Below are positions 51,274-59,249 of a DNA stretch of 64,000 nt, piece after piece (the stretch's first letter is position 1; every line of letters starts with the position of its first letter). The DNA is from an uncultured Paracoccaceae bacterium. Lineage in GTDB: Bacteria > Pseudomonadota > Alphaproteobacteria > Rhodobacterales > Rhodobacteraceae. The position numbers were made by a program, and so were the translations under genes. The stretch lies in assembly GCA_947492585.1 (NCBI GenBank), contig CANLND010000003.1:62001-126000 (forward strand), given 5' to 3'. The notes under the pieces are model-generated. The model did no database searches. It was given only the letters and a program-made list of their open reading frames with translations, and was not told the DNA's origin.

Positions 51274-52149
51274 ATGGTCTGGCGTCTGGCAGAACAACAG
51301 GATCTGGACTGGATCCACCGTTTCCTGATGCAACATGTGCAAAGCTCTATGTTCTTGCTGAGCAATCTCGAACAGTTCGGGCTGGGCAATGATGCGCCCC
51401 GTGCGTTGAATCTTTGGGTGCTGGAGGATAGTCTGCACCCCGGTTTGATTGGCATCACCAACGAAGGCATTGTGATGCCGCAGGCGCCAAACGCCAATGA
51501 ATGTGAATGGCGCGCGGCGGCGGCGCTGTGGTCTGCGTGGAACGTGACCGGTGTTCTGGGGGACACTGCGCAAGCGCGCCAGTTCATCAAATTCGCATGT
51601 CTGAACCTCCGTCCAACCGAAGTTGATCGTGATGAACCGAGCTTTGCGCTGCGGCTTGAAAATTTGCGCCTTCCGGAGCTGGTCGATACAACTTTGCACC
51701 CGTTGACAGCCGTATCTCAGGACGTGCTGGTGGCGTGGCGGGCGGCGTACCATGTGGAAACTTTAGGCGCAGACCCCGAGGTCGCGCAAGGACGTGCCGT
51801 GCGAGATATCAACAGGTATCTGAGGTCCGGCACCCATTGGGTGTTGATGCTGGGGGATCAGCCGCTGAGCACGTGCGGCGTAAACGCGCAGGCCCCCGGA
51901 GTTGTGCAGATCGGTGGCGTCTATACTCCACCTGACCTGCGCGGACGGGGTTACGCCCGCCGGGCGACGGCGCTGATGCTACAACAGGCCGCCGGGCGCG
52001 GCATAGACCGGGCCGTTTGCTTTGCTGCTGTCGCGGCGGCTGCCAAAGCCTATGTCGCGCTTGGCTTTGAGCTGGCAGGCTCTTACACGCTGGTGATCTA
52101 TGGCCCGGCTGCGCGCCCACAAACAGCCGCTGTGAAGGAGTGCACATGA
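51274..52149 (+). CDS. GNAT-family N-acetyltransferase
   Basis: The 291-residue protein has a divergent N-terminal half and a C-terminal GNAT domain. The acetyl-CoA loop is in GVYTPPDLRGRGYARRATAL (motif A, Q/RxxGxG/A), and FAAVAAAAKAYVALGFELAG is the motif B helix. CTAGGAGACGG precedes the ATG. The stop overlaps the following membrane-protein gene as ATGA. The acceptor substrate is unknown. Confidence 0.88.
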   Translation: MVWRLAEQQDLDWIHRFLMQHVQSSMFLLSNLEQFGLGNDAPRALNLWVLEDSLHPGLIGITNEGIVMPQAPNANECEWRAAAALWSAWNVTGVLGDTAQARQFIKFACLNLRPTEVDRDEPSFALRLENLRLPELVDTTLHPLTAVSQDVLVAWRAAYHVETLGADPEVAQGRAVRDINRYLRSGTHWVLMLGDQPLSTCGVNAQAPGVVQIGGVYTPPDLRGRGYARRATALMLQQAAGRGIDRAVCFAAVAAAAKAYVALGFELAGSYTLVIYGPAARPQTAAVKECT

Positions 52150-52673
52150 GCTTTATTCGCCCCGAAGCCCGCGCCGCCCTGTGGCATTGGCGCGAGATGA
52201 TTGTCGCGGCCGCGCTGATTGCGCTGGGGCTGTGGTGGGCGCTTGGCGCATTTGGTCTTCTGGCCCTAATTGGTTGGGGCGTGGTGGGGGTTGGTGTGTT
52301 GGTGGCTATTGTTGGTGGGCAGCGCATGCGCTTTGGCCTGGGCAGTGGCGGGCCGGGGCTGGTGTCTGTCAAAGAAGGGCAAATTACCTATTTTGGGCCT
52401 CTTACAGGGGGGGCTGTGGCGCTTTCTGAACTGAGCAGCCTGCATCTGGATCACACGGCAAAACCTGCACATTGGGTGCTGGCACAACCCGGCCAACCGA
52501 CCCTTGCGATCCCGGTTAACGCAGATGGATCTGACGCCTTGTTTGACGTCTTTTCGACTTTGCCGGGACTAAAAACGGAACGTATGTTGACAGAATTGCA
52601 CCGCACGGGCCCTCACCATGTCGTGATCTGGGAGCGGGTTTCATCGCGTGCTACCGTTCATAGGTTGCATTGA
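52146..52673 (+). CDS. Membrane protein of unknown function
   Basis: The 175-residue protein has two membrane helices in the first 65 residues. A soluble, mostly beta C-terminal region follows (SVKEGQITYFGPLTGGAVAL, then LAIPVNADGSDALFDVFSTL), which may be PH-like. It is translationally coupled to the GNAT gene and ends 62 bases before gshA. I do not recognise a named family. Confidence 0.8.
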   Translation: MSFIRPEARAALWHWREMIVAAALIALGLWWALGAFGLLALIGWGVVGVGVLVAIVGGQRMRFGLGSGGPGLVSVKEGQITYFGPLTGGAVALSELSSLHLDHTAKPAHWVLAQPGQPTLAIPVNADGSDALFDVFSTLPGLKTERMLTELHRTGPHHVVIWERVSSRATVHRLH

Positions 52674-52735
52674 CACCGGGCGCGATTCCGCCCACCACAA
52701 ACATCAAATATAGACACGAAGGACGGAGTACCCAG

Positions 52736-54106
52736 ATGTCCATTCCTCAATCCGGCGGCGGTCCGATCGAACGTCACGAACAGCTGGCTGAATATCTCGC
52801 ATCCGGGTGTAAACCGCGGGAAGATTGGCGCATTGGCACCGAGCATGAAAAATTCGGCTACTGCAAAGATACGCTGAAGCCGCTCCCTTTTGAAGGGACA
52901 CGCTCCATTCTGGCAGTGCTGGAGGGCCTGCGCGACAGCTATGGCTGGTCGCCCGTCACCGAAGGCGGCAATCTGATTGGCCTGGAAAAAGACGGCGCAA
53001 ACGTCAGTCTGGAACCGGGCGGGGCGGTTGAACTGTCCGGCGCGCCGTTGGAAACGATTCACGAAACCTGCGACGAGGTGAACTCTCATCTGGCCGAAGT
53101 GAAAGAAATCGCCGATAAAATTGGCGTTGGCTTCATTGGTCTTGGCGCGGCTCCGATCTGGAGCCACGATGAAATGCCGCTGATGCCCAAAGGCCGCTAT
53201 CGTTTGATGAACGATTACATGGCCAAAGTTGGCACCATGGGCCGCGACATGATGCGTCGCACCACCACGGTTCAGGTGAATATCGATTTTGGATCCGAGG
53301 CCGACATGGTGCAAAAACTGCGCGTGGGCCTGGCATTGCAGCCCGTGGCCACCGCATTGTTTGCCAATTCGCCGTTTTTTGAAGGCAAACCCAACGGTCA
53401 TAAATCCTGGCGCAGCCGCATCTGGCGGTCGCTTGATGACAGCCGGACAGGGATGCTGCCGTTTGTGTTTGATGAGGGGTTTGGTTTTGAGGCCTATGTC
53501 GAATACGCGCTGGATGTGCCGATGTATTTTGTCTATCGCGACGGCGAATACATCAACGCTTTGGGCATGTCGTTTCGGGACTTCCTGCAAGGCAAATTGC
53601 CTGCTTTGCCCGGTGAAACCCCAACGTTGAGCGATTGGGCAGACCATCTGACTACGGCCTTCCCCGAGGCGCGGATCAAGAAATACATGGAAATGCGTGG
53701 GGCCGATGGCGGTCCATGGCGTCGCCTGTGTGCGCTTCCGGCGTTCTGGGTCGGCCTGACCTATGATCAATCGGCCTTGGATGCGGCCTGGGATATGGTC
53801 AAAGGCTGGGATGCTGAAACCCGTGAGACCCTGCGTGTGGCGGCGTCGGAGCAGGGATTGCAGGCCCAGGTGGGCAACATCAACATGCATGATCTGGCCC
53901 GCGAAGTTGTGGCGATTTCAGAAAGTGGCCTGAAGAACCGCGCCCGCCCCGGTGCAGGTGGTTTGGTGCCGGATGAGACACATTTCCTGAATGCGTTGAA
54001 AGAGAGCATCGACACCGGCAAAGTGCCCGCAGATGAGTTGCTGGATCGCTATCATGGAGACTGGGGCGGCGATTTGACCCGGATCTTTGGGGATTACAGC
54101 TACTAA
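52736..54106 (+). CDS. gshA: Glutamate-cysteine ligase (plant/alphaproteobacterial type)
   Basis: The enzyme makes gamma-glutamylcysteine, the first step of glutathione synthesis. The 456-residue protein has the features of the alphaproteobacterial and plant GCL class: WRIGTEHEKFGYC near the N-terminus, TEGGNLIGLEKDGANVSLEP, MRRTTTVQVNIDFGSEADM and KSWRSRIWRSLDDSRTGMLPF. ATG 52736 follows GGACGGAG. The frame remains open upstream to 52670, but that part lacks family sequence. Confidence 0.95.
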   Translation: MSIPQSGGGPIERHEQLAEYLASGCKPREDWRIGTEHEKFGYCKDTLKPLPFEGTRSILAVLEGLRDSYGWSPVTEGGNLIGLEKDGANVSLEPGGAVELSGAPLETIHETCDEVNSHLAEVKEIADKIGVGFIGLGAAPIWSHDEMPLMPKGRYRLMNDYMAKVGTMGRDMMRRTTTVQVNIDFGSEADMVQKLRVGLALQPVATALFANSPFFEGKPNGHKSWRSRIWRSLDDSRTGMLPFVFDEGFGFEAYVEYALDVPMYFVYRDGEYINALGMSFRDFLQGKLPALPGETPTLSDWADHLTTAFPEARIKKYMEMRGADGGPWRRLCALPAFWVGLTYDQSALDAAWDMVKGWDAETRETLRVAASEQGLQAQVGNINMHDLAREVVAISESGLKNRARPGAGGLVPDETHFLNALKESIDTGKVPADELLDRYHGDWGGDLTRIFGDYSY

Positions 54107-54116
54107 AGCGGGAAGA

Positions 54117-54158
54117 GGGGGCGCTGCCCCCGGCCCGCTGGGCCTCCCCCGGGGTTTT
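54117..54158 (+). terminator. Compound GC-rich terminator after gshA
   Basis: GGGGG/CCCCC (54117-54131, CGCTG loop) is followed by GGCCC/GGGCC (54132-54144, GCT loop), then CCCCGGGG and TTTT. From general knowledge, this double hairpin resembles an element often seen after genes in Rhodobacteraceae genomes. Confidence 0.7.
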
Positions 54159-54235
54159 AGGGCCAAAAAGAGGGAGCGGTTGCGTATTTGGCGGCTGCTC
54201 CTTTTTTGTTGCTGGCGCCGTGTGTCGCTGTGTGG

Positions 54236-54733
54236 CTAGGGGTGATGTTTGTGCTGTGCGGCTCGGTAATGGCAGGCAAAGGCAAATCCCCAGATCGGTG
54301 CAAAAAAACTGCCGGCGTAGAGGAGCACCAGTAACAGGGCGGGTGCCGTGCCGTTTAAGAGGAAGACGGAGAAGCCGATGCCCGTGAGGCATATGCCAGT
54401 ATTTGTCAGGAACGCACCAAACGCGATTGCGACGGGGCGGGCGGGCCGGCGTTTGAGGTATTTTTTTAAAGTCCATTCGCCCAATAGTAAAAATGGCAGA
54501 GCACCGATGAGGCTGGCAGCGATGCAGGTGAGCGCGATCAGCGACAAAAGGCCAAAGAGTCCATTCAACGTCTCCCCTTCCAGTCCCAGAATTTTGAAGA
54601 TCATTGCCGCAATGTAAGTGGCAAAGATGACGGCAAGGCCAAGGAGCAGGGTCGAGAGGGGGACAACACACAGACTGCGGCGCAGGGTTTTGGGGTTCAC
54701 GGGAGGGAGATCAGAGACCGCGAGCGTGGACAT
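54236..54733 (-). CDS. Four-helix membrane protein of unknown function
   Basis: The 165-residue protein has about four membrane helices, for example TLLLGLAVIFATYIAAMIF and LFGLLSLIALTCIAASLIGA. It has a basic cytoplasmic loop (KKYLKRRPARP) and a His-rich end. It belongs to a run of small membrane genes on the reverse strand behind a GbsR/MarR regulator. It begins 114 bases after the previous one, so co-transcription is possible but not certain. No family recognised. Confidence 0.75.
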   Translation of the reverse strand: MSTLAVSDLPPVNPKTLRRSLCVVPLSTLLLGLAVIFATYIAAMIFKILGLEGETLNGLFGLLSLIALTCIAASLIGALPFLLLGEWTLKKYLKRRPARPVAIAFGAFLTNTGICLTGIGFSVFLLNGTAPALLLVLLYAGSFFAPIWGFAFACHYRAAQHKHHP

Positions 54734-54847
54734 GTCAGATACCTGAATTTTTGAGGCGCGTTGTCGAGGTTTCGTTCAGTGGAGCGCCAAAGAGTGGAGC
54801 AGGAAGCCCACCATGCAGAGCTGTGTCGACACGGTGGGCGGCGCGGA

Positions 54848-55240
54848 TTAGGCGGATTCTGGCGCCGGGGCGTCTTTGCCGCTCCATGGGGCTTTGCGCG
54901 GGGAGACGGGGCTTTGGCCGGTTACCGCCTCGCGGACCACGGCGCGCAGGGTGGCCACCGCATTGGTGAAGCCGAGCCCCAGGCAAATCGCAGCAAATCC
55001 AAGCGCCGCGAGGTAGCCCATCGCATCAAGGTCGAGCACCGGAACAATGCTGCCGATCAGGGTCACACCGCCGAGGCCAATCATGCTGTATCCGGTTGCA
55101 ATGGTGACAGCAGCCCCTCGGGCCGCGCGGCCGGATTTTGGACATTCGCTGAGCAGGGACCCAATGCGCAGGATCATCAACGCCATGGCCGAGACAAGTA
55201 CAGTACTGGCGATAAGGTAGGCGGAAAGTTGAATAAACAT
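54848..55240 (-). CDS. Three- to four-helix membrane protein of unknown function
   Basis: The 130-residue protein has hydrophobic helices at about residues 4-26, 44-66 and 75-95, and a polar Pro-rich tail. An AAAGGAACC site precedes the ATG. It starts 18 bases after the stop of the previous gene, so it is very probably in the same operon. No family recognised. Confidence 0.78.
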   Translation of the reverse strand: MFIQLSAYLIASTVLVSAMALMILRIGSLLSECPKSGRAARGAAVTIATGYSMIGLGGVTLIGSIVPVLDLDAMGYLAALGFAAICLGLGFTNAVATLRAVVREAVTGQSPVSPRKAPWSGKDAPAPESA

Positions 55241-55258
55241 AAGAGGTTCCTTTTGGTG

Positions 55259-55699
55259 TCAGATAGTTTGTTTGAAAAAATCACGTTGGAGGCAGCTGTA
55301 GATTTTGCCACTGATCCAGCCCCAAAAGGGAGCAAAGAAGGCGCCAAATATCAGATAGATTATTAGCATCTCGTGGATCCTTTCGTGGCTGAGTTGTTGA
55401 TACAGAAACAGCGGGGTAAAGAGGCACAGGTGGGTCAGAAGGGCCAAGGCCGCCCAGTCGCTGGGGGCGCTGCGGCGGGTGCTGAGGCGTATCAGCATGA
55501 TTGGCAAGCCAAGCAGCAGGTACAAAGGCCCGCCAAAAATCACAGCTATGGGAGCGATGATGGTGGGGGCCCCCAACAGCCCCAGCACCACCGGGCCGCC
55601 GACCAACGCCACGGAAAACGCCACAGGGTCGATCAAATGCCGGGTGCCCTTGGGGGTGTTTCCTTTTCTTACTTTAGGCATGCCAGTTATTTCTGTCAT
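55259..55699 (-). CDS. Four-helix membrane protein of unknown function
   Basis: The 146-residue protein has a short basic N-terminus (MTEITGMPKVRKGNTPKGTR). Helices include VAFSVALVGGPVVLGLLG, an AVIFGGPLYLLLGLPIML pair and two more near the end (FLYQQLSHERIHEMLIIYLI). ATG 55699 follows GGAG and lies 32 bases after the regulator gene. The frame is open upstream, but that part overlaps the regulator. Its first 14 bases are repeated in reverse orientation in front of the regulator (see findings). Confidence 0.8.
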   Translation of the reverse strand: MTEITGMPKVRKGNTPKGTRHLIDPVAFSVALVGGPVVLGLLGAPTIIAPIAVIFGGPLYLLLGLPIMLIRLSTRRSAPSDWAALALLTHLCLFTPLFLYQQLSHERIHEMLIIYLIFGAFFAPFWGWISGKIYSCLQRDFFKQTI

Positions 55700-55731
55700 T
55701 TGAGAAATCTCCAGGTAAATTTTTTGACGAG

Positions 55732-56268
55732 TCAGTCTTGTGCTTTGCCGCCCGGAATAAAACGTGCGATTTTCGCTCCCAGTTTCAGCATCGCCAGATG
55801 CACCGAGCGCGGCAGGCGGGCAAAATCCGTGTACCAATTGTCAAAGAGCTGCATCACCCGCAGGGTTTCGCCCATCCGGTCTTTGATGGCCGTCGGGGTG
55901 TTGTCCGTTTCTGCTTCGGTCATGACCTCTTCCAAGGCGCGTAAGGTGGGGGCGAATTCGCGTTCGCGCCGCGTTTTGATCACCGCGTCCACCAGGTCAA
56001 ACATATCGCGGATCGAGGTAAAATGATCGCGGCGATCGCCCAGCTGGCGCGAGGCTTTGACCAGCCCCTGCGATTGCAGCTCTTTCAGCCCGTTGGACAC
56101 ATTGGACCGTGCCAGCCCAAGTGCCTCGCAGATCTCATCTGCAGCCATTGGTTTGGGGGAAATATGCAGCAGGGCGTGGATCTGCGCCACAGATCGATTG
56201 ACCCCCCAGCGCGAGCCCATCTCCCCCCAGTGGAGGATAAAGTTCTGCATGGCGGGGGTCAGGTTCAT
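55732..56268 (-). CDS. GbsR/MarR-family transcriptional regulator
   Basis: The 178-residue protein has a winged helix-turn-helix of GbsR type: ILHWGEMGSRWGVNRSVAQIHALL, then MAADEICEALGLARSNVSNGLKELQSQGLV and LGDRRDHFTSI. A helical dimer domain follows. It is the first gene of the reverse-strand operon of small membrane proteins. A perfect palindrome 16 bases upstream of its start (56284-56299) is the likely autoregulatory operator. Effector unknown. Confidence 0.9.
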   Translation of the reverse strand: MNLTPAMQNFILHWGEMGSRWGVNRSVAQIHALLHISPKPMAADEICEALGLARSNVSNGLKELQSQGLVKASRQLGDRRDHFTSIRDMFDLVDAVIKTRREREFAPTLRALEEVMTEAETDNTPTAIKDRMGETLRVMQLFDNWYTDFARLPRSVHLAMLKLGAKIARFIPGGKAQD

Positions 56269-56283
56269 GGGGTTGTCCTTAAA

Positions 56284-56299
56284 TTCTGTAATGACAGAA
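56284..56299. promoter_or_regulatory. Palindromic operator candidate of the GbsR-type regulator
   Basis: TTCTGTAATGACAGAA is a perfect inverted repeat (TTCTGT, four bases, ACAGAA). It lies 16 bases before the regulator start and overlaps its leader, a typical place for self-repression. Confidence 0.65.
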
Positions 56300-56325
56300 A
56301 TAACAGGATCATCAGGCGTGTCAAC

Positions 56326-56359
56326 AAAAAACCGACGCCCCCAAATGTGGGCGTCGGTT
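56326..56359 (-). terminator. Intrinsic terminator of the YHS-protein gene
   Basis: ACCGACGCCC (56331-56340) pairs with GGGCGTCGGT (56349-56358), and the reverse strand continues with a run of six T residues. It lies 27 bases past the YHS gene stop and separates that gene from the regulator operon. Confidence 0.9.
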
Positions 56360-56386
56360 CAAATCTACCGTGAATGAGGGGTAAAT

Positions 56387-56860
56387 TTAGTTCTGCAGCG
56401 CGGCAGGATCTTTGTCTTCGATCGTGTCCCAGTTCACTTCGGCTTGTTCAATAAAGCCAGGGATGTCGCCTTCCCAACGTTCTTGAATGTCTTCTGACAG
56501 GTTCAGATACAAAACGTTGTCGACGATTTTCCAGTGGTTTGGATCGCCATCAAACTTGAACCCCATCGCGGTGCCAAAGGCACAGTAGCCGCCATAGGCA
56601 GGCAGGTAGGCTTCGGGGTTCTTTTCAAATGCAACTTTGTTCTCTTCAGAAGAGAAACGGTAGGTTGCGTCATTGTGGAGCGTGGTGATTTTGTAGCTGC
56701 CCTTGGTGGGCTCACCTGCGTTGAAATAGGCTACCGGATCATAGCCTTGCATGGCCAACCCGGTGGAAGATGCGTTCAGCTCAACACCTGCCGCAAGAGC
56801 AGATGTTGCCAGGGCTACCGATAATGCGATGCCGCCGAGAAATGATTTAGCTTTGTTCAT
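56387..56860 (-). CDS. Periplasmic YHS-domain protein
   Basis: The 157-residue protein begins with a signal peptide ending in ATSALAAG (about residue 25). A YHS-type domain follows with GYDPVAYFNAGEPTKGS, TYRFSSEENKVAFEKNP and YGGYCAFGTAMG. The YHS family is linked to metal or copper handling, but the ligand cannot be read here. It could also be a general periplasmic stress protein. ATG 56860 follows AAAGGACC. It is monocistronic: a terminator follows, and a stem-loop or operator lies in its leader. Confidence 0.88.
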   Translation of the reverse strand: MNKAKSFLGGIALSVALATSALAAGVELNASSTGLAMQGYDPVAYFNAGEPTKGSYKITTLHNDATYRFSSEENKVAFEKNPEAYLPAYGGYCAFGTAMGFKFDGDPNHWKIVDNVLYLNLSEDIQERWEGDIPGFIEQAEVNWDTIEDKDPAALQN

Positions 56861-57317
56861 AATGTTGGTCCTTTCATGCACCTGAAGCTGACAGCCAGCT
56901 TCATTTGGTCTTTTGTCTAAAGTGAGCGGTGCGCCGTGACCGTCACCCCAGTGATTTGGGGGGGCGCTTGATCACGTTCAAAACAACAAAATTTGAGTGT
57001 GTGTGGCTGCACAGGGGCTATGCAGTTTTCCAAAACTTGGGGAGGCGTTTCGGGAATACTTCCTGATTGCCATCGATAATTCAGGGAAATATTTCTGGTA
57101 TGTGCTCTGTTTGAGGGGGGATATGGTGCGCAATGGAGGCGCAATAAAAACCGCGCATGTTAATTCACGCCCAATAAATCTGCGTCACAGGCAGCCGTGG
57201 GTCAGCAAACCTCGGCATTGGCCGTCAAAAGACACCAAAGAGGTAGCAAAGCGGAGGCCTCGCTACCTGCAATCACGTTGTCGGCAATCATGTGCTGTCC
57301 AGGTGCAGTGCCAGAGT
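56861..57317. other. Long non-coding gap upstream of the YHS gene
   Basis: These 457 bases lie between the start of the YHS gene and the stop of plsY, both on the reverse strand. I see no credible gene. Content: an inverted repeat at 56883-56903 and an imperfect hairpin AGGTAGC (57241-57247) with GCTACCT (57262-57268), 50 bases past plsY, which may end the pyr-plsY transcript. Confidence 0.55.
56883..56903 (-). promoter_or_regulatory. Inverted repeat in the leader of the YHS gene
   Basis: TGAAGCTG (56883-56890) and CAGCTTCA (56896-56903) are perfect arms around five bases, starting 23 bases upstream of the YHS start. It is either an operator or a leader stem-loop. Confidence 0.5.
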
Positions 57318-57923
57318 TTATTTCTGGCCGATCCGGGGTTCGTCGCCCGTCCGCAGACGCTGGATGTTCGCGCGGTGGCGTTGAAATACCAAAGCGCTCA
57401 ACACCAAAATCAGCACAAGCCCACTGGTATAGCCCAGGATCATCGCCCAGACCGCGGCGCTGGCGGTAGAGACCAGCGCGCCCAGTGATGAAATTCGGCT
57501 TACGGCGGCCGCGGCCAACCAGGTTGCGCAGCAGGCCAGACCAATCGGCCAGGCCAACGCCAGCATCACACCTAGGAATGTAGCGACACCTTTGCCGCCT
57601 TTAAATTTCAGCCACACCGGGAAACAATGCCCAACAAAGGCCAGCAATCCCGCCAGTTGCGCCGCGTCCTCGCCAGCAAGAGAGCGCGCGAGCAGCACCG
57701 CCGCCGCGCCCTTGCCGCCATCCAAAAGCAGGGTCGTTGCCGCGGCGGCTTTGCTTCCGGTGCGCAAAACGTTGGTGGTGCCGATGTTGCCGGAGCCAAT
57801 GTCACGCAGATTGCCCAGCCCCATGGCACGGGTCAAAATCAGGCCAAAGGGGATCGATCCAAGGCCATAGCCAATCAGGCCCCATAAGATCAGCGCCACC
57901 ACAGAGGTTTCAAAAACAGGCAT
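57318..57923 (-). CDS. plsY: Acyl-phosphate:glycerol-3-phosphate acyltransferase
   Basis: PlsY starts phospholipid synthesis by moving an acyl group from acyl phosphate to glycerol 3-phosphate. The 201-residue membrane protein has five helices and the three family motifs: YGLGSIPFGLI, RDIGSGNIGTTNVLR, and HCFPVWLKFKGGKGVAT. Its ATG shares one base with the stop of the dihydroorotase-like gene (TGATG), so it is coupled to the pyr genes. Confidence 0.95.
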   Translation of the reverse strand: MPVFETSVVALILWGLIGYGLGSIPFGLILTRAMGLGNLRDIGSGNIGTTNVLRTGSKAAAATTLLLDGGKGAAAVLLARSLAGEDAAQLAGLLAFVGHCFPVWLKFKGGKGVATFLGVMLALAWPIGLACCATWLAAAAVSRISSLGALVSTASAAVWAMILGYTSGLVLILVLSALVFQRHRANIQRLRTGDEPRIGQK

Positions 57924-59203
57924 CAGTCCCTCACAAATACAGATTGTCCAGCCACATAGGTTGCCAGCACCTTGCCCTGCATGCGCTGGGTATCAAAGGG
58001 CGTATTTTGCGATTTGGAGCGCAGCTTAAACCGATCCAGAACAAAGGGCACATCCGGGTCAAACAGCACCAGATCCGCCGGCGCGCCCGCCGCCATCCGA
58101 CCCGAGGCCAGCCCCAGCCGTTTTGCCGGGTTCAAAGACAGCGCGCGGAATAGGGTCGGCAGGTCCAACAGCTCTGCATGCACCAGTCGCAGGGCGGCCG
58201 GCAGTAGGGTTTCCAGCGCAACTGCTCCGGCGGCGGCCTCTTCAAAGGGCAGGCGCTTGCTCTCTTCATCTTGCGGTGTGTGCATTGATGAAATCGTATC
58301 AATCAGCCCGGTGCGGACCGCGTCAACCACGGCCAAACGATCCTCTTCAGAGCGCAGCGGCGGTTTCACTTTGAAAAACGTGCGATAGTCGGCCACGTCC
58401 AGCTCATTCAGCGTGAGGTGGTGGATCGAGGTGCCCGCCGTAATGTCCAACCCGTTGTTCTTGGCACGTTCCAGCGCGGGCAGGGCGCGGGCAGTGGTGA
58501 TCTGATCGGCGTGATATTTGGCCCCGGTCATCTCCAGCAGGGCAATGTCGCGGTCCAGCCCCATACGTTCCGCCATTGGCGTCACCGCAGGCAGGCCACG
58601 CAGCACGGCGAATTTACCGCTGGTGGCGGCCGCGCCTTTGCTCAGGATGGGTTCTTGCGGATGGGCAATGACCAAGGCGCCGCAGGAGCGCGCATAAGAC
58701 AGTGCACGGGTGAAGACTTTGGTGTCGGTGACCACATGGTCGCAATCGGTAAAGGCCACAGCGCCTGCGTCTTGCAGGAACCCGATCTCCACCATCTCGC
58801 GGCCGGCGCGTTCTTTGGTCAAGGCGGCCATGGGCAGCACGTTGACCGGCGCATCAGCCTGCGCACGGCGGGTGACAAATTCCAGACTCTCGGGCGTGTC
58901 GATGGCGGGGCTTGTATCCGGGCGGGTCACAATAGTGGTCACGCCGCCCGCCGCCGCCGCCAGCCCTGCTGATTTATAGCTTTCTTTGTGGCGCTCGCCA
59001 GGTTCACAGACCTTGACGCCAATGTCGACAATGCCGGGGGCCAGGCAGTGTCCCTGACAGTCCACCACCGCGGCCCCCTCGGGCGTGGGGGCATCGGCCG
59101 GTAAGATGGCTTCGATCTGCCCGTCCCGCACCAACAGGGCACCGGGTTCAATGGTTCCGGCCTCAGGGTTGATCAGGCGGGCATTGGTAAAAAAGAGGGT
59201 CAT
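57923..59203 (-). CDS. Dihydroorotase homologue lacking active-site residues (pseudo-dihydroorotase)
   Basis: The 426-residue protein has the type I dihydroorotase fold and framework (LVRDGQIEAI, CLAPGIVDIG, GVTTIVTRPDTSP, VIAHPQEP, GTSIHHLTLNELD, FEEAAAGAVALETLLP). The strand-1 metal-binding HxH reads GVK (residues 62-64). The catalytic Asp of the usual DHAP motif is Met307, in SSMHTPQ. It therefore should not hydrolyse dihydroorotate. It resembles the inactive PyrC' partners that hold aspartate transcarbamoylase together in Pseudomonas. It lies downstream of pyrB in the same operon, which fits that role. ATG 59203 is chosen by homology; ATG 59221 is possible. Confidence 0.9.
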   Translation of the reverse strand: MTLFFTNARLINPEAGTIEPGALLVRDGQIEAILPADAPTPEGAAVVDCQGHCLAPGIVDIGVKVCEPGERHKESYKSAGLAAAAGGVTTIVTRPDTSPAIDTPESLEFVTRRAQADAPVNVLPMAALTKERAGREMVEIGFLQDAGAVAFTDCDHVVTDTKVFTRALSYARSCGALVIAHPQEPILSKGAAATSGKFAVLRGLPAVTPMAERMGLDRDIALLEMTGAKYHADQITTARALPALERAKNNGLDITAGTSIHHLTLNELDVADYRTFFKVKPPLRSEEDRLAVVDAVRTGLIDTISSMHTPQDEESKRLPFEEAAAGAVALETLLPAALRLVHAELLDLPTLFRALSLNPAKRLGLASGRMAAGAPADLVLFDPDVPFVLDRFKLRSKSQNTPFDTQRMQGKVLATYVAGQSVFVRD

Positions 59204-59249
59204 GTCCGGGGCGCTTTCCATACGGTCGGGTTTCAGGCAGGGGGCAGGG

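Noticed and set aside
52658-53890. A 410-codon reverse frame across gshA
   Set aside because: Antisense shadow of a clearly conserved gene; no ribosome site or family resemblance.
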